Part shown: piece after piece, positions 22,905-25,096 of the stretch | Layout of the letters: each line of letters opens with the position of its first letter | Numbering within the stretch: position 1 is the stretch's first letter | Source: Lachnospiraceae bacterium UBA7784 | GTDB taxonomy: Bacteria > Bacillota > Clostridia > Lachnospirales > Lachnospiraceae | Direction of reading: 5' to 3' | DNA length: 25,096 nt | NCBI GenBank assembly: GCA_002480925.1 | Contig: DLDA01000049.1 | Location: forward strand, 1-25,096 | Notes under the pieces: generated by a model | Databases searched by the model: none | Told to the model about the DNA's origin: nothing | The model's input: only the letters and a program-made list of their open reading frames with translations | Program-made: the position numbers and the translations under genes

Positions 22905-23807
22905 CTAAACTCCCTGATTCGTATCGAAATCAGGTATGAAGCTTTCCTTTGCGACATCGCCCTCCTGAATGAAGGCATTGCATACTCCCTCGCTTATAGC
23001 AAAATCAATAACCTCATCATACTCGCTGTCCCTTACCCTTCTGCCAAGCAGCGGATCAGAAGCAGTCTGAGGCATAGGTGTATACTGATTCATAATGCTA
23101 AGGAATATAGTATCACCATAAGTGTCGTGCAGATATCTGATTATCCTCTTCGAATCATCTGCAGATCCCGGCAGCAGAAGATGCCTTACTATGGTACCCC
23201 GCTGCATCAGCACCTCCTTGCCATGACTCATCAGAGCCTCTCCTGATTCATTATACTCCTCTGCGTCAAGTCTGCCTTTTTCCCCTTTTATATAGAAAAC
23301 CGCCTCCCCGGTCTGACGCACCATCTCCCGGATAGCTTCCTTAGCAGTTTCCGGATAGTCACTTACCCTTGTGTATTTCTGCGACAGTTCATTATCCATG
23401 AACTTGAAATCCGGAAGATATACATCGACAAGTCCGTCAAGTCGTCTTATGTCCTCTACCCTCTCATATGATGATGTATTGTAGACCACCGGAATAGAAA
23501 GTCCCCTGTCCTTTGCCCTGATAAGAGCATCTGTCACCTGCGAGATGAAATGTCCGGCTGTCACCAGATTGATATTATCAGCTCCCTTTTCAGCAAGCTC
23601 GAGAAAAATATCCGAAAGCCTGTCTGTAGTGATATTCTTCCCGGCGCCTCCACGGCTTATCCTGTAGTTCTGACAGAAAACGCACTGAAGTCCGCATCCA
23701 CAGAAAAAGACCGCGCCAGAACCACTTGTCCCGGAAATACATGGCTCCTCCCAGAAATGGAGAGCTGCCCTGGCAACGCGAAGGAGCCCGTGTCTGTCAG
23801 TCTGCAT
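22905..23807 (-). CDS. Radical-SAM PflX-like protein lacking the N-terminal Cys motif
   Basis: A 300-aa radical-SAM protein of the PflX/pyruvate-formate-lyase-activase-related group; the substrate is unknown. The 4Fe-4S/SAM motif is GCGLQCVFCQN, a CX3CX2C with Cys38, 42 and 45 counted from the chosen start. VARAALHFWEEPCISG before it is diagnostic of the family, and DVYLPDFKFMD, QRGTIVRHLLLPG and SIMNQYTPMP follow. Usual members begin with a Cys-rich segment of the type C-x-x-C-P-x-x-C and a further Cys; here the chain starts MQTDRHGLLRVARA, so that segment is absent. The ATG at 23807 overlaps the GTPase stop by 11 bp. A TTG at 23840, with AGGAG four bases upstream, would add 11 residues but still no Cys. 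Confidence 0.86.
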   Translation of the reverse strand: MQTDRHGLLRVARAALHFWEEPCISGTSGSGAVFFCGCGLQCVFCQNYRISRGGAGKNITTDRLSDIFLELAEKGADNINLVTAGHFISQVTDALIRAKDRGLSIPVVYNTSSYERVEDIRRLDGLVDVYLPDFKFMDNELSQKYTRVSDYPETAKEAIREMVRQTGEAVFYIKGEKGRLDAEEYNESGEALMSHGKEVLMQRGTIVRHLLLPGSADDSKRIIRYLHDTYGDTIFLSIMNQYTPMPQTASDPLLGRRVRDSEYDEVIDFAISEGVCNAFIQEGDVAKESFIPDFDTNQGV

Positions 23808-24756
23808 GGATTTCCGCCGGCTCGCCGAATATCTGTGCAAGCCTCTCCTTTCTGAGTCCCTCCCCTATCACTATGACTATGTCCTGTCCATCCTTTACCG
23901 GTCTTACAGTAAGATCATCCTTAGTGACGTTTATTTCAGTAAAGCCCCTGCCTCGATCCCCGCAGAAGCCCTTTATTCTGATTATTCCTCCGCATGCGGG
24001 ATCATCTATAGCTGTCCTTGCCTTCTCCTTCAGATCATCAGCCGAAAATCCCTTTTCCATGAAATAAAGAGACTCATATCTGTGCTCATCGAGGACCTGC
24101 TGCTTCTCAAATGAATAATCCCTATAGCCCGCATTTTCAATAAGCTGCATATCCTTATCAGAAAGCTCACCCCAGTCCTTTGAGATCACATCATCCCTTG
24201 TAATCCTTCTGTCACAGCTTATCGCGGCAAGGGATTCATTTAAATAAGCAATTATCTTGTCACTGGAATCGAGCGGATTCTGCTGGACCTTACTTATCAC
24301 TATCCTGCCGGCATTTGCAGCCTCGGAGGCGAATACATATCTGGAGGTATCAGAAAGAGGCAGAGCAAGTCCTGCATCTGCAATTGTAATCTGCGATCCT
24401 GCCCTGTACCATCGATTCAGCGGTTCCTCCTGAAGACTGTCATAGAATTCATCCACATCGAATACACCGGACGGCTCTACCACAACTCTCGTATAGCCGA
24501 GCATACCCATCTCTATCAGCTTGCTTTTGAATCTCCTTCTGTGACAGTCGCTGTCGCAGCCACCGGCGACCATTTCCACATCGCATCCCTCGTCATAGAG
24601 GTCCGAGAGAAGCATCATATCTACATTTACGGCTCCATAGTCATTTTCGAGTACACATACATTCTCTTTCTGTGAAAGCAGGTATCTGACATACTTCTTG
24701 AGAAATGTAGTCTTTCCTGAGCCTAAAAAGCCTGTTATCAAATCTATTGTAATCAT
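23797..24756 (-). CDS. G3E (CobW/COG0523-type) GTPase with altered Cys motif
   Basis: Predicted GTP-dependent metallochaperone or cofactor-insertion protein. The 319-aa product has Walker A GFLGSGKTT (9-17), ENDYGAVNVD (37-46), VVVEPSGVFDVDEF at the switch/Walker B region, IVISKVQQNP where NKxD is expected, and a CobW C-terminal domain (FCGDRGRGFTEINV). The usual CxCC metal site is replaced by GGCDSDC (Cys67, Cys71), which is a CxxxC. This marks it as a divergent branch, and metal identity cannot be assumed. I chose ATG 24756; a TTG at 24774 gives six extra residues, and neither has a clear Shine-Dalgarno. It is the first gene of a unit with the radical-SAM and dipeptidase genes; translational overlap with the radical-SAM gene suggests a shared pathway. 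Confidence 0.87.
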   Translation of the reverse strand: MITIDLITGFLGSGKTTFLKKYVRYLLSQKENVCVLENDYGAVNVDMMLLSDLYDEGCDVEMVAGGCDSDCHRRRFKSKLIEMGMLGYTRVVVEPSGVFDVDEFYDSLQEEPLNRWYRAGSQITIADAGLALPLSDTSRYVFASEAANAGRIVISKVQQNPLDSSDKIIAYLNESLAAISCDRRITRDDVISKDWGELSDKDMQLIENAGYRDYSFEKQQVLDEHRYESLYFMEKGFSADDLKEKARTAIDDPACGGIIRIKGFCGDRGRGFTEINVTKDDLTVRPVKDGQDIVIVIGEGLRKERLAQIFGEPAEIHAD

Positions 24757-24799
24757 AGCTACATAATAACGCAAAGTATGATGAATTAAAAGGTTCTTT

Positions 24800-24827
24800 T
24801 TTATACCGGTATCTGGCTGGTTTTCTA
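24800..24827 (-). promoter_or_regulatory. Candidate promoter of the GTPase/radical-SAM/dipeptidase unit
   Basis: On the minus strand TAGAAA (plus 24822-24827), a 16-bp spacer and TATAAA (plus 24800-24805) precede the GTPase start by about 44 bp. A perfect 10-bp palindrome ATACCGGTAT (24803-24812) overlaps the -10 and could be an operator half. Confidence 0.35.
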
Positions 24828-24830
24828 AAT

Positions 24831-24856
24831 AAAAAAAGAGACCCTCAGGTCTCCTT
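24831..24856 (-). terminator. Rho-independent terminator of the small-protein gene
   Basis: On the minus strand AAGGAGACC pairs with GGTCTCTTT (one G-T pair) around TGAG and runs into a T tract. The stem includes the last codons and the stop codon region of the 80-aa gene. Confidence 0.85.
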
Positions 24857-25087
24857 TTCCGGTTTAAGTAATATCAGTCTGTAGTTATTGGGCTTATCAT
24901 TTTCCGGCATCTGACCGGTCGTAGTAACCTGAAGAGCATAGGTGTTGTCATCCCTTATATCATCAGCATCATCAAGTGTATAGATTACCTTTGTATGAAC
25001 CTCTTTTCCTGTGTTTATCTGTGTTAGAAGGACATCCCTGTCTTCTCTCTGCTCTCTGGTCATATGATCAGAAAGGTTAATCCCCAT
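24845..25087 (-). CDS. Small protein of unknown function, possibly 5'-incomplete
   Basis: I do not recognise this 80-aa product. It is soluble and acidic, with alternating charged and beta-prone stretches (KEVHTKVIYTLDDADDI, TYALQVTTTG, NYRLILLKPEKET) and no Cys, signal or membrane segment. The first visible ATG is 9 bp from the window edge; those nine bases contain no in-frame stop and no ribosome site, so the true start may lie outside. A terminator follows immediately, which supports it being a real transcribed gene. The repeated strand-like pattern suggests a small beta-rich domain, but that is inference. Confidence 0.6.
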   Translation of the reverse strand: MGINLSDHMTREQREDRDVLLTQINTGKEVHTKVIYTLDDADDIRDDNTYALQVTTTGQMPENDKPNNYRLILLKPEKET

Positions 25088-25096
25088 TTGTAGTGG

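Overview
The window looks like chromosomal DNA of a low-to-mid-GC anaerobic Firmicute, most likely a Clostridia/Lachnospiraceae relative. The reasons are the protein types (L-lactate dehydrogenase, Pta, bacterial acyl-ACP thioesterase, C69 dipeptidase, LytR-CpsA-Psr protein, Firmicute GlmS), strong AGGAGG-type ribosome binding sites, frequent AGG/AGA and ATA codons, and TTGACA/TATAAT promoters. I see no phage, transposon, CRISPR or conjugation genes, so it reads as core and near-core genome. The taxon is inferred from style, not from a marker gene. Layout: 61-4826 (minus strand) holds a membrane-anchored HtrA protease and an LCP-glmS unit with a near-consensus promoter. 4824-7927 (minus) is a tightly overlapping trio: acyl-ACP thioesterase, UDP-sugar pyrophosphorylase and family-2 glycosyltransferase. 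8021-8174 is a tRNA-Gln(CUG) with its own promoter and terminator. 8196-10679 (minus) is a class A penicillin-binding protein whose glycosyltransferase and transpeptidase active sites are both replaced. It is divergent, across a symmetric promoter, from the plus-strand unit yigZ - tcdA - rhodanese/TtcA fusion (10748-13407). A shared terminator then faces pta (minus), followed upstream by ldh, and by a telA-xpaC unit (minus). 18030-19822 is a divergent pair: a MocR-type regulator that is C-terminally truncated and carries Arg in place of the PLP-binding Lys, and an ECF-transporter S component, probably for a B6 or pyrimidine-type vitamin. 19877-21251 is a Fur-family regulator with two Fur-like 7-1-7 boxes over its promoter, overlapping a putative metal exporter gene. 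21321-24756 (minus) is a unit of G3E (CobW-type) GTPase, radical-SAM PflX-like protein lacking its usual N-terminal Cys motif, and C69 dipeptidase. The window ends in a small unknown protein that may continue past the edge. Functionally the left half is about the cell envelope: GlmS feeds amino-sugar synthesis, the pyrophosphorylase and glycosyltransferase make and use nucleotide sugars, LCP attaches glycopolymers, HtrA does quality control, and the pseudo-PBP is probably structural. The middle covers fermentative carbon flow (Pta, LDH) and tRNA modification. The right covers vitamin and metal homeostasis. The most unusual items are the doubly inactivated PBP and the PLP-lysine-less truncated MocR facing a vitamin transporter gene.
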